Source: Acidimicrobiaceae bacterium (lineage in GTDB: Bacteria; Actinomycetota; Acidimicrobiia; Acidimicrobiales; RAAP-2). Taken from it: DNA of 64,000 nucleotides. The stretch spans positions 179,714 to 243,713 of the forward strand of contig PMLJ01000014.1 in assembly GCA_003158855.1 (NCBI GenBank), read 5' to 3'. A model generated the notes under the pieces. The model did no database searches. It was not told where the DNA came from and saw only the letters and a list, made by a program, of their open reading frames with translations. Position numbers and translations under genes: made by a program. This document shows positions 1 through 8,258 of the stretch, in pieces. Position 1 is the stretch's first letter. Each line of letters opens with the position of its first letter.

Positions 1-153
1 CTGGCCCTCGGCGTAGATGGTGTCAAAGGCCAGTGATGACTTGCCCGAACCGGACAGCCCGGTGAAGACCACGAGCTGGTCGCGGGGAATCTCGACCGAG
101 AGGTTCTTGAGGTTGTGGACGCGTGCCCCTTGCACGCGGATGGTCTTGGACAT
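1..153 (-). CDS. uvrA: UvrABC excinuclease subunit A, N-terminal fragment cut by window edge
   Basis: Only the first 51 codons are present; the gene runs off the left edge. UvrA is the ATPase that finds bulky DNA lesions and loads UvrB in nucleotide excision repair. The fragment starts [17 protein letters not shown], the typical UvrA opening, and contains the first Walker A motif [14 protein letters not shown] followed by IYAEGQ, which is characteristic of UvrA. It lies just downstream of uvrB on the same strand with 16 bases between uvrB's stop and this ATG. There is no clear Shine-Dalgarno sequence, but a TAGATT hexamer ends six bases before the ATG, which suggests a leaderless transcript of its own. 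Confidence 0.95.
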   Translation of the reverse strand, partial: MSKTIRVQGARVHNLKNLSVEIPRDQLVVFTGLSGSGKSSLAFDTIYAEGQ

Positions 154-159
154 AGCGCG

Positions 160-165
160 AATCTA
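160..165 (-). promoter_or_regulatory. Putative -10 element of a leaderless uvrA promoter
   Basis: TAGATT read on the minus strand, separated by exactly six bases from the uvrA ATG. It fits the TANNNT-N6-start pattern repeated through the window. It lies between the uvrB stop and the uvrA start. Confidence 0.5.
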
Positions 166-169
166 CCGG

Positions 170-2188
170 TTATGCATCAACGCTCAATCCGTCAATGATC
201 GAGTCAAGTCCTTGGAGGTGCAGGGTGTGCAGGTAGTCGCGCAACGCCGCCGCCTCCTCGAAGCGAAGTTCGGCGGCGGCGCTCAGCATGGCCTTTTCCA
301 CGCGGGCAATCTCAATGTTGAGATCGTCGGGTAGCGAACCCTCGAGCGACGAGATACCGTGGGACCTGTTCGTTGGCTCGGGTGCCGACTCGCTGCGCAG
401 TCGCCCGAGGATGTCCGCCACGTTCTTCATCACGGTCTTGGGCTCGATGCCGTGCTCTTCGTTGTACGCGGCTTGGAGGAGCCGGCGCCGCTCGGTGAGC
501 GATATCGCTTCACGCATGGAGTCGGTCATCCGGTCGGCGTAGAGCACCGCCTCTCCGTTGGAGTTTCGAGCGGCCCGCCCGATGGTTTGGATCAACGCGC
601 TGCGCGAACGAAGAAAGCCTTCCTTATCGGCATCGAGTATCGCCACCAGCGATACCTCGGGCAGGTCGAGCCCCTCCCGCAAGAGATTGATCCCGACCAA
701 GATGTCGAACTCGCCCAGCCGCAGCGAACGCAGGATCTCGATCCGCTGGATCGTGTCGATGTCGCTGTGCAGGTACTGAACCCGGTATCCGGCCTTGGCG
801 AGGAAGTTGGTCAGGTCCTCAGCCATGCGTTTGGTCAGCGTCGTGATGAGGATCCGCTCGCCGCGGGCGATCGTGACGTCCAGACGCCCGCGCAGATCGT
901 CAATCTGGTTCTTGGTCGGAACGACCGTCACCACCGGATCGAGCAGGCCGGTGGGACGGATGACCTGCTCGGCGATCTGGTCGCTGTGCTCGATCTCGTA
1001 CGCTCCCGGCGTCGCCGAGACGAAGACCATCTGGGGCACGAGCTCCATGAACTCGTCGAAATTGAGGGGTCGGTTGTCCATGGCGCTCGGCAACCGAAAT
1101 CCGTGCTCAACCAGGGTCGTCTTCCTCGACCGGTCCCCCGCGTACTGACCCCGCACCTGGGGCACCGCGACGTGCGACTCGTCGATGACCACCAGGAGGT
1201 CCTCGGGAAAGTAGTCAAGCAGCGTGTAGGGGCGTTCGCCCGGCTTGCGGCCGTCAAGGTGCGCGGAGTAGTTCTCGATGCCCGCGCAGATCCCCGTCTG
1301 CTCGAGCATCTCCAGGTCGTGCTCGGTGCGAGATCGCAGCCGCTGGGCTTCGAGCAGCTTGGACTCGGATTGGAACGCCGCGAGCTGCACCTGCAGTTCC
1401 TCTTCAATCGAACGGCAGGCCCGCTGCAGCGTCTCGGCGCTCGTGGCGTAGTGCGACGCAGCGAATAGCGTGAACTCCGGGACCCGGCCCCGATGCTCCT
1501 GGGTCACCGGATTGAAGAACGAGATCTCTTCGACCTCGTCACCGAAGAACGAGACGCGGATGGCCTCGTTGCTGTAGGCCGGCTGGATCTCAAGCGTGTC
1601 ACCTTTCATCCGAAAGGTCCCGCGCTCGAGCACCAGCTCGTTGCGGTTGTACTGCATCTCGACCAGGCGACGCAGGAGAGCGCGTTGATCGAAGGCCTGC
1701 CCGACTTCGAGCTGGAGCATTCGCTCGCGGTACTCGACCGGGGAGCCGAGTCCGTATATGCACGACACCGACGCCACCACGATCGTGTCGCGGTGAGTCA
1801 GCAGCGAGGACGTCGCGGCGTGGCGCAGCCGGTCGATCTCCTCGTTGATGGAGCTGTCCTTCTCAATGAAGGTGTCGGTGCGCGGGATGTACGCCTCGGG
1901 TTGGTAGTAGTCGTAGTACGAGACGAAGAACTCCACCCGGTTGTTGGGCAGCATCTCCTTCAGCTCCGAGGCGAGTTGCGCCGCCAACGACTTGTTGGGC
2001 TCGAGTATCAGTGTCGGGCGCTGGACCCGCTCGACCAGCCACGCAATGGTCGCGGTCTTGCCGCTGCCGGTGATTCCCTCGAGGGTCTGATAGCGAAGGC
2101 CGTCCTCCACGCCCTGGGCGAGGGTGGCAATCGCCGTGGGCTGATCGCCCGAGGGACTGAACGGTGATTCGACGAGGAACCTATCCAC
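170..2188 (-). CDS. uvrB: UvrABC excinuclease subunit B
   Basis: 672 aa, the usual length. UvrB is the damage-verifying helicase-like subunit that takes over from UvrA and recruits UvrC. Visible features are the start VESPFSPSGDQPTAI, Walker A GITGSGKT near residues 39-45, the beta-hairpin region SYYDYYQPEAYIPRTDTF near 95-110 that inserts into the duplex, helicase motifs including VIDESH and VSATPG, and a C-terminal UVR motif (LRFEEAAALRDYL near 645) that contacts UvrC. The start is a GTG that overlaps the end of coaE by 8 bases, so the two are probably translationally coupled in a coaE-uvrB transcript. Confidence 0.98.
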   Translation of the reverse strand: MDRFLVESPFSPSGDQPTAIATLAQGVEDGLRYQTLEGITGSGKTATIAWLVERVQRPTLILEPNKSLAAQLASELKEMLPNNRVEFFVSYYDYYQPEAYIPRTDTFIEKDSSINEEIDRLRHAATSSLLTHRDTIVVASVSCIYGLGSPVEYRERMLQLEVGQAFDQRALLRRLVEMQYNRNELVLERGTFRMKGDTLEIQPAYSNEAIRVSFFGDEVEEISFFNPVTQEHRGRVPEFTLFAASHYATSAETLQRACRSIEEELQVQLAAFQSESKLLEAQRLRSRTEHDLEMLEQTGICAGIENYSAHLDGRKPGERPYTLLDYFPEDLLVVIDESHVAVPQVRGQYAGDRSRKTTLVEHGFRLPSAMDNRPLNFDEFMELVPQMVFVSATPGAYEIEHSDQIAEQVIRPTGLLDPVVTVVPTKNQIDDLRGRLDVTIARGERILITTLTKRMAEDLTNFLAKAGYRVQYLHSDIDTIQRIEILRSLRLGEFDILVGINLLREGLDLPEVSLVAILDADKEGFLRSRSALIQTIGRAARNSNGEAVLYADRMTDSMREAISLTERRRLLQAAYNEEHGIEPKTVMKNVADILGRLRSESAPEPTNRSHGISSLEGSLPDDLNIEIARVEKAMLSAAAELRFEEAAALRDYLHTLHLQGLDSIIDGLSVDA

Positions 2189-2777
2189 GACTGAGCCCCA
2201 ACCGATGGAGCTGCACGTCGAGCTGTTCGTAGAGCTCTTCCAAGGTGCCGTCGTTCCAGATCACGTGATCGACGATCGACGAGCGCTCCTCGTTGGTGAT
2301 CTGGCTTGCCAGACGCGCTCGGGCGTCCCTTTCGGAAAATGAGCGGTATTCAACAAGCCGGTCGACCGCGACCTCGGGAGATGACTGCACCGACCACACC
2401 TCATCGAGCTTCAAGATCTCGCGAAGCTCGGCTCGAAAGAGCGGCAGCGCGACGAAGACCGCCGGGCCCTTCGTTTCGTCGAGTTGTCGAACGATTTCAT
2501 TGAGGATGTGCCCGTGCGTGATTTGGTTGAGTCGCTTCAGCGCGCTCGGGTCGTGAAAGGCAATCTCGGCCATGAAGGCCCTATCCAGTGATTTGTCCTC
2601 GTCAAGCACTGCATCGCCGAAGGCGTCACGCAGCGCCTGCCAGGCCGGCGCTGCGACATCGGTGACGCGACGCGCCACTTCGTCGGCGTCGACTATCGCG
2701 AAGTTCAGAGCCGCGAGACGGTCGGTGGCCGCCGTCTTGCCCGCGCCAATTCCACCCGCGATGGCGATTCGTTTCAT
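2181..2777 (-). CDS. coaE: Dephospho-CoA kinase
   Basis: 198 aa. It phosphorylates the 3'-hydroxyl of dephospho-CoA in the last step of coenzyme A synthesis. The P-loop GGIGAGKT sits at residues 8-15, followed by the DADEVAR segment typical of CoaE and a lid region with R-rich helices (YRSFSERDARARLASQ). Short CoaE proteins of about 200 aa are common; many actinobacterial versions carry an extra C-terminal domain, which is absent here. The ATG lacks a Shine-Dalgarno sequence, but TACCGT lies six bases upstream. The coaE-uvrB neighbourhood is conserved in actinobacteria. Confidence 0.95.
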   Translation of the reverse strand: MKRIAIAGGIGAGKTAATDRLAALNFAIVDADEVARRVTDVAAPAWQALRDAFGDAVLDEDKSLDRAFMAEIAFHDPSALKRLNQITHGHILNEIVRQLDETKGPAVFVALPLFRAELREILKLDEVWSVQSSPEVAVDRLVEYRSFSERDARARLASQITNEERSSIVDHVIWNDGTLEELYEQLDVQLHRLGLSRG

Positions 2778-2783
2778 TTAACC

Positions 2784-2789
2784 ACGGTA
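2784..2789 (-). promoter_or_regulatory. Putative -10 element of a leaderless coaE promoter
   Basis: TACCGT on the minus strand followed by six bases (ggttaa) and the coaE ATG. It lies in the divergent region between coaE and the peptide ABC operon. Confidence 0.5.
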
Positions 2790-2852
2790 GCCACGACCCG
2801 TGACATTGCTGCCACGGTTGCTCTGGTGTCCACTCGGGGCGTCGCCCTTGGC

Positions 2853-2880
2853 TAATCTCCTAAGAGGTCTCAGAGGGGGA
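2853..2880 (+). promoter_or_regulatory. Possible -10 element and Shine-Dalgarno site of the ABC importer operon
   Basis: TAATCT at 2853-2858 could be a -10 element, and GAGGGGGA at 2873-2880 is a good ribosome binding site three bases before the GTG chosen for the first permease gene. Unlike many genes in the window, this operon seems to have a leader. No convincing -35 element was identified. Confidence 0.3.
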
Positions 2881-2883
2881 AGA

Positions 2884-3834
2884 GTGCTCAGGTACGTCAT
2901 CAGGCGCATACTGATGTTGATTGGCATCATCTTCGTCATCTCCATCGGAAGCTTCTTTCTGATCCACTTGCTGCCCGGCAACATCACCGCGGTCATCGAA
3001 GGCCCGGGCGCCAGCCCGGAGAACCAGGCCAAGCTCTACAAGCTCCTCGGGCTCAACCGACCCATCTACGAGCAGTACTTCGTGTGGATCAACAACATCC
3101 TTCACGGGAACCTTGGGACTTCCTTCATCTCCCAGACGTCGGTCGCCACCACAATCGGCAACGCCCTGCCGATTGACCTGGAGATGATGTTCCTCAGCCA
3201 GATCCTGGCGTTCGCCGCGGCCATTCCCATGGCCATGCGCTCAGCGCGCAAGCCCGACGGCATCGTTGACCGTTTCTTCAGCGCCGGGAGCTTCACGATG
3301 TTGTCGGTGCCCCCCTTCATCGTGGTCATCCTCCTCGTACTCTTCGTCACCTACAAGCTGGGCATCCCCCATACGGGCCCCTCCTCCTACGTGTCGCTTC
3401 GAGCCGACTGGATAGGCAACCTGGAGAGCATGGCGCTGCCCGCCATCACTTTGGCGCTCGGGAGTTTCGTCGTCTACTTCCGGGTTCTTCGAAGCGACCT
3501 GATCGCGACTCTCCAGGAAGAGTTCATTACCATGGCCCGCTCGAAGGGCATCAGCCAGCGGCGAATCATGTGGCGACACGCCTTTCGCCCTTCGTCGGTC
3601 GCGTTGCTTGGCGCCGCCGGGGTGAACATCGGCGGACTGCTGGCCGGCGGGTTCGTTGTCCAGTACCTGCTCAACATCCCCGGACTCGGCTACACCTTGA
3701 TCACCTCCATCAATACCGACGACTACCTGCTGGTACAGGGAATCGTTCTCGTTGTCTCGGTGGGCGTGGTGCTCATCAACTTCATCTTTGACTTCATCAT
3801 CAATATCGTCGATCCGAGGATCAGCCGTGAGTAA
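2884..3834 (+). CDS. Peptide/nickel-type ABC transporter permease, DppB/OppB family
   Basis: 316 aa from the GTG at 2884, preceded by GAGGGGGA. An in-frame start 28 codons upstream would add a sequence with no family resemblance. The protein opens VLRYVIRRILMLIGII, the standard DppB start, and has about six membrane helices. The EAA loop (FITMARSKGISQRRIMWRHA) that docks on the ATPases lies in the second half. It is one of two inner-membrane subunits of an ABC importer. Its stop overlaps the next gene by 8 bases. The substrate (dipeptide, oligopeptide, nickel or another solute) cannot be told from the permease. Confidence 0.93.
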   Translation: MLRYVIRRILMLIGIIFVISIGSFFLIHLLPGNITAVIEGPGASPENQAKLYKLLGLNRPIYEQYFVWINNILHGNLGTSFISQTSVATTIGNALPIDLEMMFLSQILAFAAAIPMAMRSARKPDGIVDRFFSAGSFTMLSVPPFIVVILLVLFVTYKLGIPHTGPSSYVSLRADWIGNLESMALPAITLALGSFVVYFRVLRSDLIATLQEEFITMARSKGISQRRIMWRHAFRPSSVALLGAAGVNIGGLLAGGFVVQYLLNIPGLGYTLITSINTDDYLLVQGIVLVVSVGVVLINFIFDFIINIVDPRISRE

Positions 3835-4702
3835 CACATTCCTGGAACTTGAAGAACTCGCCCTTGTCGAGAAGCCCGAGAAGAAGAAGCCCCTCGGTCC
3901 CCTCTTTTGGATATGCGTCGGCTGGATCGTGCTCAACATCTTCGGAGCCATCTTCGCGAACGTCCTGCCGCTGCAGAATCCGTTGTTCCAGGACTACGGC
4001 ACCATCAACGCGGGCCCCTCGCTCCACCATCTCTTCGGCACCGACGACATCGGACGCGACATCTTCTCGAGGATTGTCTTTGGTTCGCGGGTGTCGATCA
4101 CCGTTGGCTTCGGATCCATGGTCATCGGCTTCGGGATCGGCGCGCCACTGGGCATGCTGGCCGCCTTCCGTCGCGGGCGCTTCGACACGATCGTCACCAC
4201 CTTCATGTACATCCTCCTGGCATTCCCCGCGATCATCGCCACCATTGCGGTGCTGTCGTTCTGGACGCCGCGATCGGTCTTCAAGATCATCCTGGTCATT
4301 GGCCTCGCCTCGGTCCCCCTGGTGTACCGAGTTATTCGCACCGCGACGCTGTCGGTCGCCACCAAGGACTACGTCGTCGCGGCCAAGGTGCAGGGCGCCA
4401 CTGACCGGCGAATCCTGATGAAGGAGCTCCTGCCCAACATCGCACCCATCGGGATCTCGTTCCTCCTCATCGGCGTCGCGACCGTCATCGCCCTCGAAGG
4501 AACCCTCGCCTTCCTCGGGCTCTCCGTGGTTGTGCCGACGCCGTCGTGGGGAAACATGATCAACGAGAGCCGCACGGTCCTTCAGCAGAATCCCTGGCTC
4601 GCGATATTTCCCTCCCTCGCACTTTGCTTCTTCCTCTTGAGCCTCAACTTCATCGGTGACCGCCTGCGGAGCCACTTCGACGTCACCGAGGTGAAGCTGT
4701 GA
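3827..4702 (+). CDS. Peptide/nickel-type ABC transporter permease, DppC/OppC family
   Basis: 291 aa from the GTG at 3827, chosen because it overlaps the previous stop and because upstream codons are just the other gene in another frame. A cytoplasmic N-terminus of about 25 residues precedes the first helix. The region FGTDDIGRDIFSRIVFGSR is a family hallmark of DppC, and the EAA loop reads DYVVAAKVQGATDRRILMKE. It forms the permease heterodimer with the DppB-type protein. The stop overlaps the next GTG by four bases (GTGA), so translation is coupled. Confidence 0.93.
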   Translation: MSNTFLELEELALVEKPEKKKPLGPLFWICVGWIVLNIFGAIFANVLPLQNPLFQDYGTINAGPSLHHLFGTDDIGRDIFSRIVFGSRVSITVGFGSMVIGFGIGAPLGMLAAFRRGRFDTIVTTFMYILLAFPAIIATIAVLSFWTPRSVFKIILVIGLASVPLVYRVIRTATLSVATKDYVVAAKVQGATDRRILMKELLPNIAPIGISFLLIGVATVIALEGTLAFLGLSVVVPTPSWGNMINESRTVLQQNPWLAIFPSLALCFFLLSLNFIGDRLRSHFDVTEVKL

Positions 4703-5706
4703 GCGTCACGCCAGAGAAGCTCCTCGTCGTCAACGACCTGTCGACCACATTCGCCACTGCCGGCGGCCCGCTGCCCGCCGTGGCGAACGTGTCCTTCGAC
4801 CTGACGCGCAACGAAACCATCGGCATCGTGGGCGAGTCCGGCTCGGGCAAGACCGTCCTCTCGCGAACGATCATGGGCCTCCAGCCCCGGACCAACGTCG
4901 CCGTCACCGGCTCGGTGCTGCTCAACGGCAACGAGATGGTCGGCACCGCCGAGAGCGTCAAGCGTGGGCTCTGGGGAACCGAAGTGGCGATGGTCTTCCA
5001 GGATCCCATGACATCGCTCAACCCGGTGATGCGCATTGGCAAGCAGATTGACGAGACGCTTCGCGTGCGCCTCGGGATGTCCAAGCAGGACGCCAAGGCG
5101 CGCGCCATCGAGTTGCTCGAGCTCGTAGGGATTCCGTCGCCCTCGCAGCGCTACGACGCCTTTCCGGGACAGCTCTCCGGCGGCATGCGCCAGCGTGTCG
5201 TTATCGCTATCGCGCTCGCATGCTCCCCGAAGCTCCTGATGGCCGACGAGCCCACCACCGGTCTCGACGTCACGATCCAGGCCCAGATCCTCAACTTGCT
5301 CGACGAGCTGAAGGAGCGCCTCCACATGTCGGTCGTGCTGGTCACCCACGACCTGGGAGTCGTCGCGACGCGCACGTCGAGGATCGTCGTGATGTACGCC
5401 GGGCGGATCGTCGAGATCGGCTCGACCCGCGACGTCTTCGCGAATCACCGCATGCCCTATACGAGAGCTCTGCTTGAGAGCTCACCCAAGGTCTCGAACG
5501 CCTCGCACACCCGCCTGATCACCATTCCGGGAAGGCCGCCGAACTTGCTCAAGCTGACCCAGGGCTGCAGCTTCGCGCCACGCTGCGCCTACGCGAGCGA
5601 CAAGTGCCACCAGGAACGCCCAGAACTCCAGGGGGCAGACCAGCCCGGACACTCGTTCGCCTGCTGGAATCCCCTACCCACCACTCGAGGAGATTCAGCC
5701 TCATGA
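4699..5706 (+). CDS. Peptide ABC transporter ATP-binding protein, DppD/OppD family
   Basis: 335 aa. This is the first ATPase of the importer. Walker A is GESGSGKT near residue 40, the Q-loop is MVFQDPMTSLNPV, the signature is LSGGMRQRV, and Walker B is LLMADEPTTGLD. The C-terminal oligopeptide/dipeptide extension has the cysteine-containing segment GCSFAPRCAYASDKC typical of this family. It starts at a GTG overlapping the permease stop and ends in an ATGA overlap with the second ATPase. Confidence 0.94.
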   Translation: MSVTPEKLLVVNDLSTTFATAGGPLPAVANVSFDLTRNETIGIVGESGSGKTVLSRTIMGLQPRTNVAVTGSVLLNGNEMVGTAESVKRGLWGTEVAMVFQDPMTSLNPVMRIGKQIDETLRVRLGMSKQDAKARAIELLELVGIPSPSQRYDAFPGQLSGGMRQRVVIAIALACSPKLLMADEPTTGLDVTIQAQILNLLDELKERLHMSVVLVTHDLGVVATRTSRIVVMYAGRIVEIGSTRDVFANHRMPYTRALLESSPKVSNASHTRLITIPGRPPNLLKLTQGCSFAPRCAYASDKCHQERPELQGADQPGHSFACWNPLPTTRGDSAS

Positions 5707-6683
5707 CCGACACCACCCAGCCGCTGCTCAAGGTTCGCGACCTCAAGGTCATCTTCGGCAAGGGCCACCACGCGGTCAGCGCGGTCGCCGGGGTGAGCTT
5801 CGACATCTTCGAAGGCGAGACGCTCGGTCTTGTCGGCGAATCCGGTTGCGGCAAGTCGACCACCGGCAAGGCCCTCATGCGTATCGTCGAGCCCTCGAGC
5901 GGCTCGATCGAACTTGACGGCACCGATCTCGCGGAGCTCAAGAAAGGCGGCCGTCAGCTTCGAAACATCCGCACCCGCATGCAGATGATCTTCCAGGACC
6001 CCATCAGCTCGCTCAATCCGCGTCGTCGGGTGAAGGACATCGTCGCCGAGCCCCTCGACTGTTGGAAGACCGTGTCGGGCCACGAGCGTGACGTCCTGGT
6101 AAGCGACCTTCTGAGCAAGGTCGGCATCGACCCCGCGGTCTACGGTAACCGCTACGCCCGTCAGTTCTCGGGCGGCCAATGCCAGCGCATCTCGATCGCC
6201 CGCTCGCTCGCGATGCGCCCGAAACTCCTAATCTGCGACGAGATGGTCTCGGCCCTCGACGTGTCGGTGCAGGCGCAGATCCTCAACCTGCTCGAGGATC
6301 TGAAGGCCGAGTACGGTCTCACCCTCTTGTTCATCGCCCACGACCTCGCCGTCGTGAAGAACGTGAGCGACCGCGTGGCGGTCATGTACCTCGGCAAGAT
6401 CTGCGAGATCGGACCGGCGGACGCACTCTACGAGGCACCAGCCCATCCCTACACCAAGTTCCTCTTGGGCGCCGCGCTGGAGGCGGACCCGGACTCGCCC
6501 ATTCACTCACAGGTTCTCGAAGGAGAACCCCCGAGTCCGATGAACCCGCCGAGCGGCTGTCGTTTTCGCACCCGCTGTCCCAAAGCCACCGAACTGTGCG
6601 CGAGCGAAGAGCCCATGTCCCAAGAAGTCGCTCCGGGGCACCAGGTCGCTTGCCACTTCCCGCTGTCCATAACGCGCAAATAG
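5703..6683 (+). CDS. Peptide ABC transporter ATP-binding protein, DppF/OppF family
   Basis: 326 aa from the ATG at 5703, which overlaps the previous stop by four bases; the frame is open further upstream but that would lie inside the other ATPase. Walker A is GESGCGKS, the signature FSGGQCQRI, Walker B LLICDEMVSALD. The glutamate after the Walker B aspartate is present. The C-terminal extension has RFRTRCPKATELC. It completes a two-permease, two-ATPase importer. No solute-binding protein gene lies in or beside the operon in this window. The stop codon is embedded in a terminator-like hairpin. Confidence 0.94.
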   Translation: MTDTTQPLLKVRDLKVIFGKGHHAVSAVAGVSFDIFEGETLGLVGESGCGKSTTGKALMRIVEPSSGSIELDGTDLAELKKGGRQLRNIRTRMQMIFQDPISSLNPRRRVKDIVAEPLDCWKTVSGHERDVLVSDLLSKVGIDPAVYGNRYARQFSGGQCQRISIARSLAMRPKLLICDEMVSALDVSVQAQILNLLEDLKAEYGLTLLFIAHDLAVVKNVSDRVAVMYLGKICEIGPADALYEAPAHPYTKFLLGAALEADPDSPIHSQVLEGEPPSPMNPPSGCRFRTRCPKATELCASEEPMSQEVAPGHQVACHFPLSITRK

Positions 6684-6720
6684 CCCGTCCTCACGGCCAT
6701 TCGGCTGCAAGGACGGGCTA
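6681..6720. terminator. Hairpin between convergent operons, probable bidirectional terminator
   Basis: A perfect 10-bp inverted repeat, TAGCCCGTCC at 6681-6690 and GGACGGGCTA at 6711-6720, flanks a 20-base loop. The left arm contains the TAG stop of the DppF-type gene. It lies between that gene and the end of rpsA, which converge here. There is no long T tract, so it may act as a Rho-assisted or partial terminator. Confidence 0.55.
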
Positions 6721-6734
6721 CCCGGCAAAACTGG

Positions 6735-8162
6735 CTATTCAGCGGTTGGGGCCTCTTCGACAGCCTCGGGTGCAGCCTCGTCGACAGCCTCGTCGACAGC
6801 CTCGTCGGAGCCAACTTCGACCGCCCCAGGGGCAGTCTCGTCAGAGCCGTCTTCTGGCGACTTGACCGTCACCTCGGTCGCGTACTCCGCCCACGCGGCC
6901 TGCGCCTCGGTCTCGGGAGTGAACTCGCCGTACTCGATGCCGCCGATGTAGTTGCCCTCAGTGTCGTAGGCGTGCGAGCCAAAGGCCTCACGGTACTCCT
7001 CGGAGACCTCGCCACCCTCGGCCGCCTGCTTGATCGAAAGGCTGATGCGGCGTCGAGCGGTGTCGAGCTCGATGATCTTGACCCACAGTTCCTCGCCGGC
7101 GCTGACAACCTGGTCGGGCGACTCGACGTGGTGTGCCGCCATCTCCGAGATGTGCACGAGCCCTTCGATGCCTTCGCCCACCTGGACGAACGCGCCGAAT
7201 GGCACCAATTTGGTCACGCGGCCATAGACCAACTGGTCGACGGCGTGGCTGTCGGCGAAGACCTGCCACGGGTCGGACTGGGTGGCCTTGAGCGAGAGTG
7301 AAATGCGCTCTTTGGAGAAGTCGACGTCGAGAACCTCGACGTCGACTTCGTCACCGACGGCGACGACCTGGCTCGGGTGGTCGATGTGCTTCCAGCTGAG
7401 TTCGGATACGTGAATGAGTCCATCCATGCCGCCCAGGTCCACGAAAGCGCCGAAGTTGACGACCGACGAGATGACGCCGTGGCGGCGCTCACCGGGCTTG
7501 AGGTTGTTGAGGAAGTCGCCGCGCTGCTCTTTTTGGGTCTCTTCGAGCCAAGCACGACGTGACAGCACCACGTTGTTGCGGTTGCGGTCGAGCTCGATGA
7601 TCTTCGCCTCGACGGTCTTGCCGATATAGGGCTGCAGCTCGCGAACGCGACGCAACTCCACGAGGGACGCGGGAAGGAACCCACGAAGACCGATGTCAAC
7701 GATGAGTCCGCCCTTCACGACCTCGATGACGACACCCTTCACAACCTCGTCACGGTTCTTCAGTTCTTCGATGTTGCTCCACGCCTTCTCGTACTGGGCG
7801 CGCTTCTTCGAGAGGACGAGGCGACCCTCTTTGTCCTCCTTTTGAAGGACGAGGCACTCGACGCGCTCGCCCATCGAGACAATCTCCGAGGGGTCGACGT
7901 CATTGCGGATCGAAAGCTCGCGCGAGGGGATCACGCCTTCGGACTTGAAGCCAATGTCGAGGAGCACTTCGTCGCGGTCGATCTTGACGACCGTGCCGGT
8001 GACGAGGTCGCCGTCTTCGAACTCGAGGACGCTGTCCCCGACCAAGGTGGTGAGGTCGGTGCCGACCATGTTGTCTTCAGTGATGACGCGGGGAACATAG
8101 TTGCCCTGTTCGTCAAAGGTGCCCATTTGCTGGGGGGAAAGGAGGCTGGTGCCGTCCGACAT
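6735..8162 (-). CDS. rpsA: 30S ribosomal protein S1
   Basis: 475 aa from the ATG at 8162; another ATG lies five codons upstream (8177). The shorter start is preferred because the purine-rich AAAGAAG lies five bases before it, while the upstream ATG has little. Four S1 RNA-binding repeats lie at roughly residues 50-121, 136-204, 222-292 and 309-378 (for example NFGAFVDLGGMDGLIHVSEL in the third). S1 helps bind mRNA to the 30S subunit. Four repeats is usual for actinobacteria, against six in E. coli. The C-terminal tail is acidic and repetitive (VDEAVDEAAPEAVEEAP). It converges with the ABC importer operon across a hairpin. Confidence 0.97.
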   Translation of the reverse strand: MSDGTSLLSPQQMGTFDEQGNYVPRVITEDNMVGTDLTTLVGDSVLEFEDGDLVTGTVVKIDRDEVLLDIGFKSEGVIPSRELSIRNDVDPSEIVSMGERVECLVLQKEDKEGRLVLSKKRAQYEKAWSNIEELKNRDEVVKGVVIEVVKGGLIVDIGLRGFLPASLVELRRVRELQPYIGKTVEAKIIELDRNRNNVVLSRRAWLEETQKEQRGDFLNNLKPGERRHGVISSVVNFGAFVDLGGMDGLIHVSELSWKHIDHPSQVVAVGDEVDVEVLDVDFSKERISLSLKATQSDPWQVFADSHAVDQLVYGRVTKLVPFGAFVQVGEGIEGLVHISEMAAHHVESPDQVVSAGEELWVKIIELDTARRRISLSIKQAAEGGEVSEEYREAFGSHAYDTEGNYIGGIEYGEFTPETEAQAAWAEYATEVTVKSPEDGSDETAPGAVEVGSDEAVDEAVDEAAPEAVEEAPTAE

Positions 8163-8258
8163 GCGTACTTCTTTCATACGACCACACCGGGGTCAACTAG
8201 GCAATAGGGGTCTGGCTCTCCGGTGTAAACCCAGGACAAAACCCTACCACCCGGCAAT

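Noticed and set aside
359-1468. A long plus-strand open frame opposite uvrB
   Set aside because: Antisense shadow of uvrB with no recognisable motif.
6779-6812. Short direct repeats that could suggest a CRISPR or regulatory array
   Set aside because: They are in-frame codon repeats of the rpsA tail without spacers.
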